28,200 bases of DNA from a virus. A program made the translations under genes and the position numbers. The stretch is taken from positions 1-28,200 of IMG/VR virus record IMGVR_UViG_3300045961_000119. One strand, 5' to 3'. Shown here piece after piece: positions 14,663 to 20,592 of the stretch (position 1 is the first letter of the stretch; every line of letters begins with the position of its first letter). A model generated the notes under the pieces. That model had not been told where the DNA came from, made no database searches, and saw only the letters and a list, made by a program, of their open reading frames with translations.

Positions 14663-14950
14663 ATGAAACTGAACCACTGCATCCGCATCAACCTCGCCCG
14701 CTCCGCCCCCGACCACGGCTGCAAGGACGCCATCACCGGCAAGCCCAAGCAGTGGGCCATCCCCGTCGATGAGCGCGCCGCCACGCTGCTCGACCTCGCG
14801 GCGTGCGCCGAGCAGGTGAAGGCGAAGCTCGACCTGTCCGACCTGTTCTTCCCCAAGGTGTTCGTGGACGACGGGCTGGCGGATCACCGTGCGCTGACCG
14901 AGGCGCTGATCGAGTACGGCAAGCACGCCGACCTGATCGTTCAGGCGTAG
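14663..14950 (+). CDS. Hypothetical protein, 95 aa
   Basis: ATG 14663 has GGAG seven bases upstream and follows the terminator hairpin. The protein begins MKLNHCIRINLARSAPDHGCKD, then has a helix-rich body with LLDLAACAEQVKAKLDLSDLFFP and a second helix (ALTEALIEYGKHADLIV) at the end. Two Cys near the start are too few for a zinc site. No family recognised. The gene is followed by an AT-rich stretch, so it may close the first early block. Confidence 0.75.
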   Translation: MKLNHCIRINLARSAPDHGCKDAITGKPKQWAIPVDERAATLLDLAACAEQVKAKLDLSDLFFPKVFVDDGLADHRALTEALIEYGKHADLIVQA

Positions 14951-14989
14951 GCCAATCAAAGCGTGTGGACTTCGCTCACCAAATGGCCT

Positions 14990-15029
14990 TCTTCTTCTTC
15001 TTATTAATCAACACTATAAGGGGGGGAAA
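14990..15029 (+). promoter_or_regulatory. AT-rich candidate promoter
   Basis: After a run of TTC triplets (14990-15000) comes TTATTAATCAACACTATAAGGG. TATAAG at 15016-15021 matches five of six positions of a sigma-70 -10 box, but the region about 17 bases upstream (TTCTTC) is a poor -35. It is the most AT-rich spot in the rightward arm and precedes a new block of genes, which is the main argument for a promoter. Confidence 0.35.
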
Positions 15030-15233
15030 TGAAATGGCCATTGGTGGGCAGTTCTTTTATGGGTTATCTCCATTCACATGTGTATGACAGTACACACACA
15101 AGAGGTTCATGGTGAATGCAGAAAGCCCGGAAAAGAGCAGGACTCCGGTCGGCACTCCCGATCCACTACGCATACGATTGATTCTGCTACAGTTTCATCC
15201 GACCATTTGGTGCGCAAACCAGACATAGATCGG
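15030..15233 (+). other. Low-GC leader with two possible tiny genes
   Basis: This stretch is less GC-rich than its surroundings. It contains a 28-codon frame at 15030-15116 (ATG after a G-run) and a 39-codon frame at 15109-15228 (ATG with AGAGG three bases upstream, beginning MVNAESPEKSRTPVGTPDP). Neither has neighbour-like codon use or a known relative. The next gene could also be read in frame from ATG 15078, but that start has no ribosome site. The stretch may be a non-coding leader or recent foreign sequence. Confidence 0.35.
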
Positions 15234-16523
15234 ATGGACTCCATGATCCTGAAGAACACGCCCGAGAACAGAACTCGCCTGTTCACCTGCACCGTATGCG
15301 AGCAGCAGTTACCCGGTGCTCTTTTCTATTGCCATACTGAAAAGCCTGAGTTGAAAGGCAGGCGAGCATACGCCATTGAACACGCGCGTCCCGAGCCGAC
15401 GATCCTCAAGCCCTATCATCGGGTCGCATCCAAGACGCGGGCGATTGATCCTGAACGCCCTTGTCGCGCATGCCGTGCGCGTGCTGCCAACAAGGCGTCG
15501 GTTGCCAAGGCGAAGGCGCGCGACGACCGGCTGCGCGCCGAAGCGATAGCGAATGCGATCAAGTGGAACACGCCCATTGATCCTCAACTAATCGCAAAGA
15601 AAAGAAAGAGAGGTGAAGGACGCGACGTGGTGCTGTTCGCTGTGGCGCAAGCGTGCGCAGCAGCACGGCAGCAACTCGACCGGGCGCTGCTCATGCAGGC
15701 CGAAGAAAGGGTGGCGCGTGCTGCATCCGAAGGTAACGACTGTGACTTTGTGCATCCCTTCCATCTGTGGCTGCAGCGGCTCATCGAGGCGAGGCTTGCC
15801 TTGTACGAGGACATCCGTGCGCGCCGCAAGGCAGACTTGGACAATCCTGTCGTGGCCAACGATGCGCAACGAACGCACATGCGAGCCTACATCTCTGTCG
15901 ATGATGAGCGTTGCCTCGACTGGATCGCGGACAAGGTGAACTTCTACCGGCAGGCCAAGCGCGGCAAGGCATACAAGGGGCTCGCCATCGTGAACCCGCC
16001 GTGCCCGCTCAACGCAACCGGCGAGGCCAAGGCGCAGGCCCTTCTGCACGAGGCATGGAGGCCGTTCAGGGATGCGATTGCGCTGACCTTGCGCGCCTCT
16101 CGCTCTGCGGTGCGTGACAAGCACAGGCAAGGGGCGAACCAACGCTCGCTGCGCTACGGCGACCGCAACGAGCGGTTCACGATGGAGCAGTACCACATGA
16201 AGCGCATCGAGTGCGCACAGGGGGCACAGCGTGAGGTAGAGCGTTGCCTCGCCCACAACATCCACCCGCAGTCTTGGAAGAGCCCGTGGACTGGCGAGGT
16301 GCGGGCGCTGCGCACATGGGGGCCGCTCGTGCCGCCGCTGGCACGCGAGGAGTTGCGCGAGATGTGGGTCGTGCTGCCTGACATCGTGCAGAACAGGGCG
16401 CGGCCATTCCCCATGCTGCGTTCAGTAATGCGTGGAGCGCAGCGGTATCAGATGAGTCATGTGTTGAATGCCGATGGCACACCGCTATCGGACAAGCTGG
16501 CGACCGAGGTCGAGGTCGAGTGA
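15234..16523 (+). CDS. Large protein with an N-terminal CxxC zinc motif, 429 aa; function unknown
   Basis: The start is uncertain: ATG 15234 (MDSMILKN) is chosen, with ATG 15243 and 15078 as alternatives. Near residue 19 is a CTVC pair and near residue 74 a CRAC pair, separated by about 50 residues. This CxxC...FY...CRxCR arrangement is a small zinc-binding domain common at the N-terminus of phage endonucleases of the endonuclease VII/HNH type. No HNH triad is obvious in the rest, which is helix-rich with much Arg/Lys/Ala. It lies behind an AT-rich leader, has a 22-bp palindrome inside it, and has another directly after it. A nucleic-acid-binding role is an inference. Confidence 0.7.
   Translation: MDSMILKNTPENRTRLFTCTVCEQQLPGALFYCHTEKPELKGRRAYAIEHARPEPTILKPYHRVASKTRAIDPERPCRACRARAANKASVAKAKARDDRLRAEAIANAIKWNTPIDPQLIAKKRKRGEGRDVVLFAVAQACAAARQQLDRALLMQAEERVARAASEGNDCDFVHPFHLWLQRLIEARLALYEDIRARRKADLDNPVVANDAQRTHMRAYISVDDERCLDWIADKVNFYRQAKRGKAYKGLAIVNPPCPLNATGEAKAQALLHEAWRPFRDAIALTLRASRSAVRDKHRQGANQRSLRYGDRNERFTMEQYHMKRIECAQGAQREVERCLAHNIHPQSWKSPWTGEVRALRTWGPLVPPLAREELREMWVVLPDIVQNRARPFPMLRSVMRGAQRYQMSHVLNADGTPLSDKLATEVEVE
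15729..15750. repeat. 22-bp palindrome, copy 3 (inside a coding sequence, degenerate)
   Basis: Arms GAAGGTAAC and GTGACTTTG flank GACT; the right arm has mismatches (GTGAC for GTTAC). It is read as codons GAA GGT AAC GAC TGT GAC TTT in the zinc-motif gene, giving EGNDCDF. No ribosome site follows. Confidence 0.65.
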
Positions 16524-16525
16524 AC

Positions 16526-16547
16526 CAAGGTAACAGCCGTTACCTTT
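16526..16547. repeat. 22-bp palindrome, copy 4
   Basis: Arms CAAGGTAAC and GTTACCTTT flank AGCC. The site begins three bases after the stop codon at 16523 and is followed by CAACCAAGAGGAGAGG and ATG 16566, 18 bases from the palindrome. Confidence 0.86.
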
Positions 16548-16565
16548 CAACCAAGAGGAGAGGAA

Positions 16566-16616
16566 ATGCTGAAACGATACGACGACGAGTACGACTGGTG
16601 GAGGTGGACGCTGTGA
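16566..16616 (+). CDS. Possible 16-aa leader peptide rich in Trp
   Basis: ATG 16566 has one of the strongest ribosome sites of the arm (GAGGAGAGG). The frame stops after 16 codons: MLKRYDDEYDWWRWTL. Three of 16 residues are Trp. Its TGA overlaps the GTG start of the next gene (GTGA), so it would couple translation into that gene. It may be a real microprotein, a leader peptide, or simply the entry point for ribosomes. Confidence 0.45.
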   Translation: MLKRYDDEYDWWRWTL

Positions 16617-16720
16617 ACTACAACGACATGCAGGACAGGATCATCGTGTACTTCTCGTCGCATGCGCTCGTGGCTATCGTCACGCTGCTCGTGTACGTGC
16701 GTTACTTCGGAGGCTGCTGA
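16613..16720 (+). CDS. Small single-span membrane protein, 35 aa
   Basis: The GTG at 16613 overlaps the stop of the leader frame and has GGAGG eight bases upstream. The short protein opens MNYNDMQDR and continues as one hydrophobic helix (IIVYFSSHALVAIVTLLVYV) ending YFGGC. A single transmembrane segment is very likely. An upstream in-frame extension would run through the palindrome and is rejected. It is followed by a second small membrane protein with a one-base overlap. Confidence 0.65.
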   Translation: MNYNDMQDRIIVYFSSHALVAIVTLLVYVRYFGGC

Positions 16721-16884
16721 TGAAATTCTGGCTGATTGTTCTGTTCACTCTTGCTGCACTGGTGGGCCTGTACTCGTGGTGGTTCACCGACGTGAGCGCA
16801 TGCAGGGAGCAAGGGGGCGTGCCGGTGCGCGGCATCGGCCACGGCGTGGTGTGCCTCGACATGGCAGCGGTGAGGTGGCACTGA
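16720..16884 (+). CDS. Small membrane-anchored protein with two Cys, 54 aa
   Basis: ATG 16720 overlaps the previous TGA and has GGAGG six bases upstream. The first 22 residues (MKFWLIVLFTLAALVGLYSWWF) are a membrane anchor or uncleaved signal. The rest has CREQGGVPV and GVVCLD, so the two Cys near residues 28 and 45 could pair in the periplasm. This C-GG-...-G-C pattern appears in many tiny phage membrane proteins of unknown function. It might influence the cell envelope or superinfection, which is speculation. Confidence 0.72.
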   Translation: MKFWLIVLFTLAALVGLYSWWFTDVSACREQGGVPVRGIGHGVVCLDMAAVRWH

Positions 16885-17024
16885 TGCGCAGACTGCGCGC
16901 GTTTCTGCTGGGCATGTGGGAGTTCCGCTCGTCGTTCACGACCAACGTGGGCGGCGACTTGATCGAGGCGTATGACTGGGGCCGGGAGTGGGCGCACCGG
17001 CTGACACTGCGGAGGTTCGACTGA
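16884..17024 (+). CDS. Small conserved-type phage protein, 46 aa
   Basis: ATG 16884 overlaps the upstream TGA and is preceded by GAGG. The protein reads MRRLRAFLLGMWEFRSSFTT, then DLIEAYDWGREWAHRLTLRRFD. I recall small proteins with WEFRS-FTT and YD-GRE-AHRLT-RR from Burkholderia-type phages, always hypothetical. The many Arg suggest contact with nucleic acid or membrane surface. This resemblance is one reason for suspecting a betaproteobacterial host. Confidence 0.72.
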   Translation: MRRLRAFLLGMWEFRSSFTTNVGGDLIEAYDWGREWAHRLTLRRFD

Positions 17025-17335
17025 TGATCGTGCGCGACAGGGAGTGCCTTGAGTGTGGCCATGCGTGGACGGCACCCGTGCAGATGGGCTCGCCTGTCAC
17101 GCTGTCGGGCGAGATGAAGGTGCGCTGCCCCGAGTGCAACAGCGGCAGCATCGTGTCGCTGCCCCAGTACTCGTCCGACAAGAAGCTGTTCGAAGTGGCG
17201 CTGGTGGTGGAGAACGTACGCTACGTGCTGGTCGAGGCGAGCGATACGTACGAGGCGTGCGACAAGGCGCGCTCGCTGTGCTGGAGCGTGGAGAAGGTGT
17301 CCCACGCCAACGAGGTGAAGAAGGAGAACGTGTAA
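17024..17335 (+). CDS. Zinc-ribbon protein, 103 aa
   Basis: ATG 17024 overlaps the previous stop, with GGAGG eight bases upstream. Two CxxC pairs, CLEC (residues 8-11) and CPEC (about residues 35-38), make a classic zinc ribbon of about 30 residues. After it comes a second small domain: FEVALVVENVRYVLVEASDTYEAC, strand-strand-helix, with more Cys. The ribbon probably holds structure or binds nucleic acid or protein. No specific function can be assigned. Confidence 0.78.
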   Translation: MIVRDRECLECGHAWTAPVQMGSPVTLSGEMKVRCPECNSGSIVSLPQYSSDKKLFEVALVVENVRYVLVEASDTYEACDKARSLCWSVEKVSHANEVKKENV

Positions 17336-17664
17336 TGCAGGGCTCATTGCTTCTGGGGTACGAGAACGTGCAACGCGCACGTGCGTGGGTGCAGATGCCG
17401 AAGAAGGTGCTGCTCAACCGCGCGCTGTCGCAACTGGTCGAGCACCAGAAGGCCACGCTTGCGTTGATGAACGAGGTCAAGCTGCTGGCCGAGGCGTACA
17501 ACATCGAGCGCAAGCAGGACATCGGCATGGTGGTGAGCGAGGCGTGCATCGCCATCAAGGAGAAGGGGGCCGAGGACTTGGCCGACGCACTGGAGGAGGC
17601 ATTCAAGGCATGGCGGGAACAGCAGTCGAGATGCGCGACTTCATCGAGCGCGTCGAACGTATAG
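17335..17664 (+). CDS. Hypothetical helical protein, 109 aa
   Basis: ATG 17335 overlaps the preceding TAA (TAATG); AAGGAG is eight bases upstream. The body is helical: PKKVLLNRALSQLVEHQKATL, then NEVKLLAEAYNIERKQDIG and an acidic Ala-rich helix (GAEDLADALEEAFKAWRE). The last ten residues overlap the next gene in another frame and look non-conserved (CATSSSASNV). No motif recognised. Confidence 0.72.
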   Translation: MQGSLLLGYENVQRARAWVQMPKKVLLNRALSQLVEHQKATLALMNEVKLLAEAYNIERKQDIGMVVSEACIAIKEKGAEDLADALEEAFKAWREQQSRCATSSSASNV

Positions 17665-17807
17665 AGCACAGCATGCTCGTGATGATGCGCGACACGGCGG
17701 AGCGCCACATGGCCGAGGGCAAGTCGATCCTCGACACGGCGGGGCGCACCACCGAGCAACGCTACGTCGTGTACCAGTGCGAGTTGATCCGGAGAGGGAA
17801 GGAATGA
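17610..17807 (+). CDS. Hypothetical protein, 65 aa
   Basis: ATG 17610 lies 55 bases inside the previous gene; GGAGGAGG is about ten bases upstream. ATG 17631 is a possible later start. The protein has a helix with FIERVERIEHSMLVMMRDTAERHM, then GRTTEQRYVVYQCELIRRGKE. It ends with a four-base overlap to the next gene. The overlap is long but similar overlaps recur in this arm. No function recognised. Confidence 0.62.
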   Translation: MAGTAVEMRDFIERVERIEHSMLVMMRDTAERHMAEGKSILDTAGRTTEQRYVVYQCELIRRGKE

Positions 17808-17998
17808 GCGAGGCGTACATCGCCAACCTGAAGGCAGTGATCCGCGCACTGGAGGAGAACAACAAGGCGCGCTACGCCGAGATCGCTGCGTTGCACGAGC
17901 GCATCCGTGCCATGCGTGCGCGGCTGACCAAGATGCAGCAGAGCATCGAGAGAAAGAACAAGGAGCGGGCGAATGACCAACACCAAGCAGAAACCTAA
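17804..17998 (+). CDS. Small coiled-coil protein, 64 aa
   Basis: ATG 17804 overlaps the upstream TGA (ATGA); GGGAAGGA is just upstream. Nearly the whole protein is one charged helix: IANLKAVIRALEENNKARYAE, then HERIRAMRARLTKMQQSIERKNK. A dimeric coiled coil is likely. No known family. Its end overlaps the next gene by 26 bases. Confidence 0.7.
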   Translation: MSEAYIANLKAVIRALEENNKARYAEIAALHERIRAMRARLTKMQQSIERKNKERANDQHQAET

Positions 17999-18161
17999 GT
18001 CGTGCATGTGCCACACGTGCCGCCACTGCGTGAGCACGGGCCCGCGCAAGGCGATGCGCACGCAGGAGCAACGCGCCTACCGGCACGCTGCGAAAGTAGC
18101 ATTGAAGAAGGGCGACGATCCGATCATCGACGCAGCACCACATGGAGATAGGTTGGGATGA
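17973..18161 (+). CDS. Small Cys-rich, probably zinc-binding protein, 62 aa
   Basis: ATG 17973 has AAGGAG seven bases upstream, inside the end of the previous gene. Four Cys lie close together in CMCHTCRHC (residues 11-19), with His between them, so a small zinc knuckle is possible. A basic segment follows (GPRKAMRTQEQRAYRHAAKVALKK), typical of nucleic-acid binding. The acidic end (DDPIIDAAPHGD) is followed by the next gene with a four-base overlap. Confidence 0.68.
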   Translation: MTNTKQKPKSCMCHTCRHCVSTGPRKAMRTQEQRAYRHAAKVALKKGDDPIIDAAPHGDRLG

Positions 18162-18355
18162 GAAGGCACATGGTGTGGGAGTGGAACTGGCCGACCTACT
18201 GGGGCATCAGGGACTCGCTCAACTTCTTCTGGGTCACGTTCAACGCGCAGTTCAGCGGCAATCACTCGCCGGGGTTTCACTTCGAGCTTGGCATTCTCAA
18301 TCTGGTGCTGCTCGACTTCGGCTACTACAACATGTACCACGAGGACGATGAATGA
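18158..18355 (+). CDS. Conserved-type small phage protein, 65 aa
   Basis: ATG 18158 overlaps the previous stop (ATGA). The protein is aromatic-rich: EWNWPTYWGIRDSLNFFWVTF, then QFSGNHSPGFHFELGILNL and YYNMYHEDDE. The order WP-YWG-R-SL-FF, GNH-PGF-FE-G-LN, Y-HEDDE is one I recall from small unknown proteins in other phages. It is not a membrane protein in the usual sense because the hydrophobic stretches are broken. Function unknown. Confidence 0.75.
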   Translation: MRRHMVWEWNWPTYWGIRDSLNFFWVTFNAQFSGNHSPGFHFELGILNLVLLDFGYYNMYHEDDE

Positions 18356-18480
18356 GCAGCGCAACGATCATGCGCCTTGAATGGGCGTTCTACGCGGCGT
18401 GCTTGCAGTGCTACGACGGACGCATGCTCGGCCCCGATGACGAGTGGGTCAGCATGTACTGCGGAGGCGGAGAACTGTGA
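18352..18480 (+). CDS. Small hypothetical protein, 42 aa
   Basis: ATG 18352 overlaps the stop of the previous gene (ATGA), with GAGG seven bases upstream. The residues are MSSATIMRLEWAFYAACLQC, then a Gly/Asp loop and EWVSMYCGGGEL. Three Cys (residues 17, 20 and 37) could help fold a small domain. It is the shortest well-coupled gene between 17.0 and 20.9 kb. No function recognised. Confidence 0.58.
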   Translation: MSSATIMRLEWAFYAACLQCYDGRMLGPDDEWVSMYCGGGEL

Positions 18481-18495
18481 AGAAAGGGTGGCGTG

Positions 18496-19233
18496 ATGAA
18501 TGGTCGTACGCAGTGGTTCAAGTTCGTGGAGTACAGGCCCGTGCATGTGGGCTGGTACGAGGGTAGTGCTGGCGAGGGCTCTCGTGTGTGGCAGGTGTAC
18601 TGGGATGGCACGTCGTTTCGCACGTGCGCCGAGGGTGTGCTGACTTCGGCATCGTACTGGCGTGGGCTCACGTTCGAAGAGTACGGACGCCAGCGGTTCA
18701 ACGTGGACGAGGACGCGCGAGTCGAGAGGGAGTTGGCGAATAGGGGCTGGATGGGTGCGAAGCCCACGACCGCGATTGACTGGGAACGCTGGGCGCAACG
18801 GCACACCACGCCGCTGCCGACAATCGCGTGCGGCAACCTGTTCACCGATGGCGCGGACATCAACCTGCCCGAGCACATGCGCAAGCGGTGGGCCAAAGGT
18901 AACGACAGTTACCTTGACAAGCCCGAACCGTCGCCGTACGAAATCATGCGCGATGCGTTCGATCACGTGAGCAAGCTGCTGATTGACAGCGGCGAGACAC
19001 TGCGCAAGCAGGGCATGGGCTGGCCGAAGGTGCACTCACGCTGCGCTGCCGAGGTGCAGTTGGAGAACTTCTTGGCAATGAATCCGAATCGACTGGCGCA
19101 GGTGAACTTCGCCAACGCCAAGTCGTTGTCCACCGACGAGGTGCCGCTCTTCGCACGGATCACCAAGTTCCACAACATGCTGAAGGACAACGCCGCGGTG
19201 TTCACGGCGCTGACGAATCATGGCACTCGATAA
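18496..19233 (+). CDS. Hypothetical protein, 245 aa
   Basis: ATG 18496 is chosen (a GTG codon directly before it is in frame) with AAGG eight bases upstream. The N-terminal 80 residues look beta-rich with many aromatic residues (WFKFVEYRPVHVGWYEG, VWQVYWDGTSF). The middle has a Trp/Arg-rich stretch and the C-terminal 100 residues are helical. No catalytic signature is visible. The 22-bp palindrome at 18895 falls inside the frame, encoding KGNDSYL near residue 134. Function unknown. Confidence 0.75.
   Translation: MNGRTQWFKFVEYRPVHVGWYEGSAGEGSRVWQVYWDGTSFRTCAEGVLTSASYWRGLTFEEYGRQRFNVDEDARVERELANRGWMGAKPTTAIDWERWAQRHTTPLPTIACGNLFTDGADINLPEHMRKRWAKGNDSYLDKPEPSPYEIMRDAFDHVSKLLIDSGETLRKQGMGWPKVHSRCAAEVQLENFLAMNPNRLAQVNFANAKSLSTDEVPLFARITKFHNMLKDNAAVFTALTNHGTR
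18895..18916. repeat. 22-bp palindrome, copy 5 (inside a coding sequence)
   Basis: Arms AAAGGTAAC and GTTACCTTG flank GACA; eight of nine arm pairs match. It is read as AAA GGT AAC GAC AGT TAC CTT in the 245-aa gene, the same codon phase as copy 3. No ribosome site follows. Confidence 0.82.
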
Positions 19234-19387
19234 GACGAAGTTGCAGCCTTGCCCGAACTGCGAGGCACGCAACACGATGATGTTCGTGAAGCAGGAAACC
19301 GATGAGGACGGCAATCGCTACGACGTGTGGTGGTGCGCGTTCTGCGGCTGTGAAGGGCTGGTTCCACAAGAGGAGGTGCCGGGATGA
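19220..19387 (+). CDS. Small zinc-ribbon protein, Lar-like, 55 aa
   Basis: ATG 19220 lies 14 bases inside the preceding gene. The protein has CPNC at residues 11-14, then a polar loop (KQETDEDGNRYDV) and CAFCGC near residues 39-44. Two CxxC pairs in about 30 residues make a compact zinc ribbon. The lead-in LQPCPNC and the WWC-FCG end recall the Lar restriction-alleviation family and similar tiny phage ribbons, but the resemblance is too short to prove that activity. A good GGAGG lies within its end for the next gene. Confidence 0.72.
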   Translation: MALDKTKLQPCPNCEARNTMMFVKQETDEDGNRYDVWWCAFCGCEGLVPQEEVPG

Positions 19388-19665
19388 GCGAGACACCGGA
19401 GCAGAAGTACTTCCGGAACTCGCGCGGGAAGGAGATACCGCTCGCGGAGGAGTTGTCCTACTGGACAGCGCGTGTGGTAGCTGGGTTCAAGACGGAGCGC
19501 ATGGCCATCGACATGGCCGACATTCCGCAAGGCACCGAGTTCGATTGCATGAAGGTGTTGGAACTGTTCTGCAACTACGCAGAGGAGAAAGCAAATGGCG
19601 AAAGAGAAGAAGGAACGCGTGTACTACGACGAGAACAAGACGCTCTACAACAAGGTGCAGATTGA
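19384..19665 (+). CDS. Hypothetical protein, 93 aa
   Basis: ATG 19384 overlaps the previous TGA, with GAGGAGG seven bases upstream. The opening MSETPEQKYFRNSRGKEIPLAE is followed by a helix (LSYWTARVVAGFKTERMAI) and IPQGTEFDCMKVLELFC. Its last 71 bases overlap the next gene in a different frame and that segment (REEGTRVLRREQ) is charged and probably less constrained. No family recognised. Confidence 0.66.
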   Translation: MSETPEQKYFRNSRGKEIPLAEELSYWTARVVAGFKTERMAIDMADIPQGTEFDCMKVLELFCNYAEEKANGEREEGTRVLRREQDALQQGAD

Positions 19666-20026
19666 GTACCTGACCAAGCGCATCGACAACGCCGTCGAGA
19701 ACGTGATGGAGCGGTGGGATGCAGCGCACCCCGAGCCCGCCGATATGACCGACGAGGAGAAGTACGCGCAGATCGTTTCGGGCGAGGCCAAGCTGTACGA
19801 CTGGGCGGCGCTGTGCAGGCGGTTCAACGGGGTGCGCACCGATCTGGAGGACGCGTATCAGTTCATCGACCCACGGGAGAAGGAGAGGGAGGAATGCACG
19901 AAGCAGCGCGACGCGTTCGAAACGAGTCTGCAGAAGATGCGGATGAAGGCCGAGGAACTGATCTACTTGGGCGATCAGGCGTCGCTGCTGGAGTTCATCA
20001 ACAGCATCGAGGACATGCACCCGTAG
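19595..20026 (+). CDS. Hypothetical protein, 143 aa, largely helical
   Basis: ATG 19595 has GAGGAG seven bases upstream. The protein is charged and helical: YNKVQIEYLTKRIDNAVENVM, then DEEKYAQIVSGEAKLYDWAAL and a coil with PREKEREECTKQRDAFET and MKAEELIYLGDQASLLEF. It probably forms a bundle or coiled coil. No catalytic residues are recognised. Both ends overlap neighbouring genes by more than 70 bases. Confidence 0.75.
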   Translation: MAKEKKERVYYDENKTLYNKVQIEYLTKRIDNAVENVMERWDAAHPEPADMTDEEKYAQIVSGEAKLYDWAALCRRFNGVRTDLEDAYQFIDPREKEREECTKQRDAFETSLQKMRMKAEELIYLGDQASLLEFINSIEDMHP

Positions 20027-20202
20027 ATTGCGAGGCCGAGTACCTGCGCTACACGCTGAAGCACTGGTCACTGGCCGAGTTGCAGGCGCTGTGGATGAAG
20101 ATTTACGCCTGCGCCGAGAGCGGGCGTAGCTGGGTGGTGCGGGGTAAAGCGGTCACGCTCGACCCCGTGCGTGTGCTGGAACTACTTGCAGAGGTGAAGT
20201 GA
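19894..20202 (+). CDS. Hypothetical protein, start uncertain, up to 102 aa
   Basis: The last 58 residues (DCEAEYLRYTLKHWSLAEL, YACAESGRSWVVRGKAV, ILELLAEVK-like end) have normal codon use and belong to a real gene ending at 20202. The nearest ATG in that frame is 19894, 133 bases inside the previous gene, with AAGGAG about eight bases upstream. The overlapping part (MHEAARRVRNESAEDADEGR) looks like an out-of-frame reading. A CTG near 20045, or frameshifting from the previous gene, would be alternatives. Confidence 0.5.
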   Translation: MHEAARRVRNESAEDADEGRGTDLLGRSGVAAGVHQQHRGHAPVDCEAEYLRYTLKHWSLAELQALWMKIYACAESGRSWVVRGKAVTLDPVRVLELLAEVK

Positions 20203-20381
20203 TGTTCGGTGACTGGCTGGCATGGACAGCCGTGGGCTTCCTGCTTGGGTGCTTCACCATCGTGGCAGGCGTGCTGGTGTTCTGGATCAACGAGACGAGC
20301 CGCTATCGGAGGCTGTATGGACGACGGGATGAGCACGCTACCGACTACGAGCGCATTGGGGACGCGCCCCCGCGTACCTGA
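20202..20381 (+). CDS. Small membrane protein, 59 aa
   Basis: ATG 20202 overlaps the previous TGA (TGATG). Residues 3-29 (GDWLAWTAVGFLLGCF, then TIVAGVLVFW) form a single long transmembrane segment; the rest is basic then acidic (RYRRLYGRRDEHATDY) and would face the cytoplasm. It overlaps the next gene by 65 bases. No function assigned; tiny single-span phage proteins often act at the host membrane. Confidence 0.7.
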   Translation: MFGDWLAWTAVGFLLGCFTIVAGVLVFWINETSRYRRLYGRRDEHATDYERIGDAPPRT

Positions 20382-20592
20382 AGAACGCTTCCTGTACGAG
20401 TGGCGGCAGCAGGGGCTCACGCAGGAGAAGGCCAAGGCGTTGATCTACGCGTTCACCAACCGCTATCTGCAGAACCGGCCCATGCACATCTATGGCACGG
20501 TGCTCGACTCCATCAAGGTGATCGAGGTGGTGTGCGATGCGCTCAACAGCGGGATTCTGCCCAAGGGAAAGGGTGGCGGCAATGGCGAGTAA
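20317..20592 (+). CDS. Hypothetical protein, 91 aa
   Basis: ATG 20317 has GGAGG four bases upstream and lies inside the previous gene. The first 20 residues (MDDGMSTLPTTSALGTRPR) overlap that gene; the body is helical with EERFLYEWRQQGLTQEKAKAL, then MHIYGTVLDSIKVIEVVCDAL and a Gly/Lys-rich tail. No recognised domain. Confidence 0.68.
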   Translation: MDDGMSTLPTTSALGTRPRVPEERFLYEWRQQGLTQEKAKALIYAFTNRYLQNRPMHIYGTVLDSIKVIEVVCDALNSGILPKGKGGGNGE

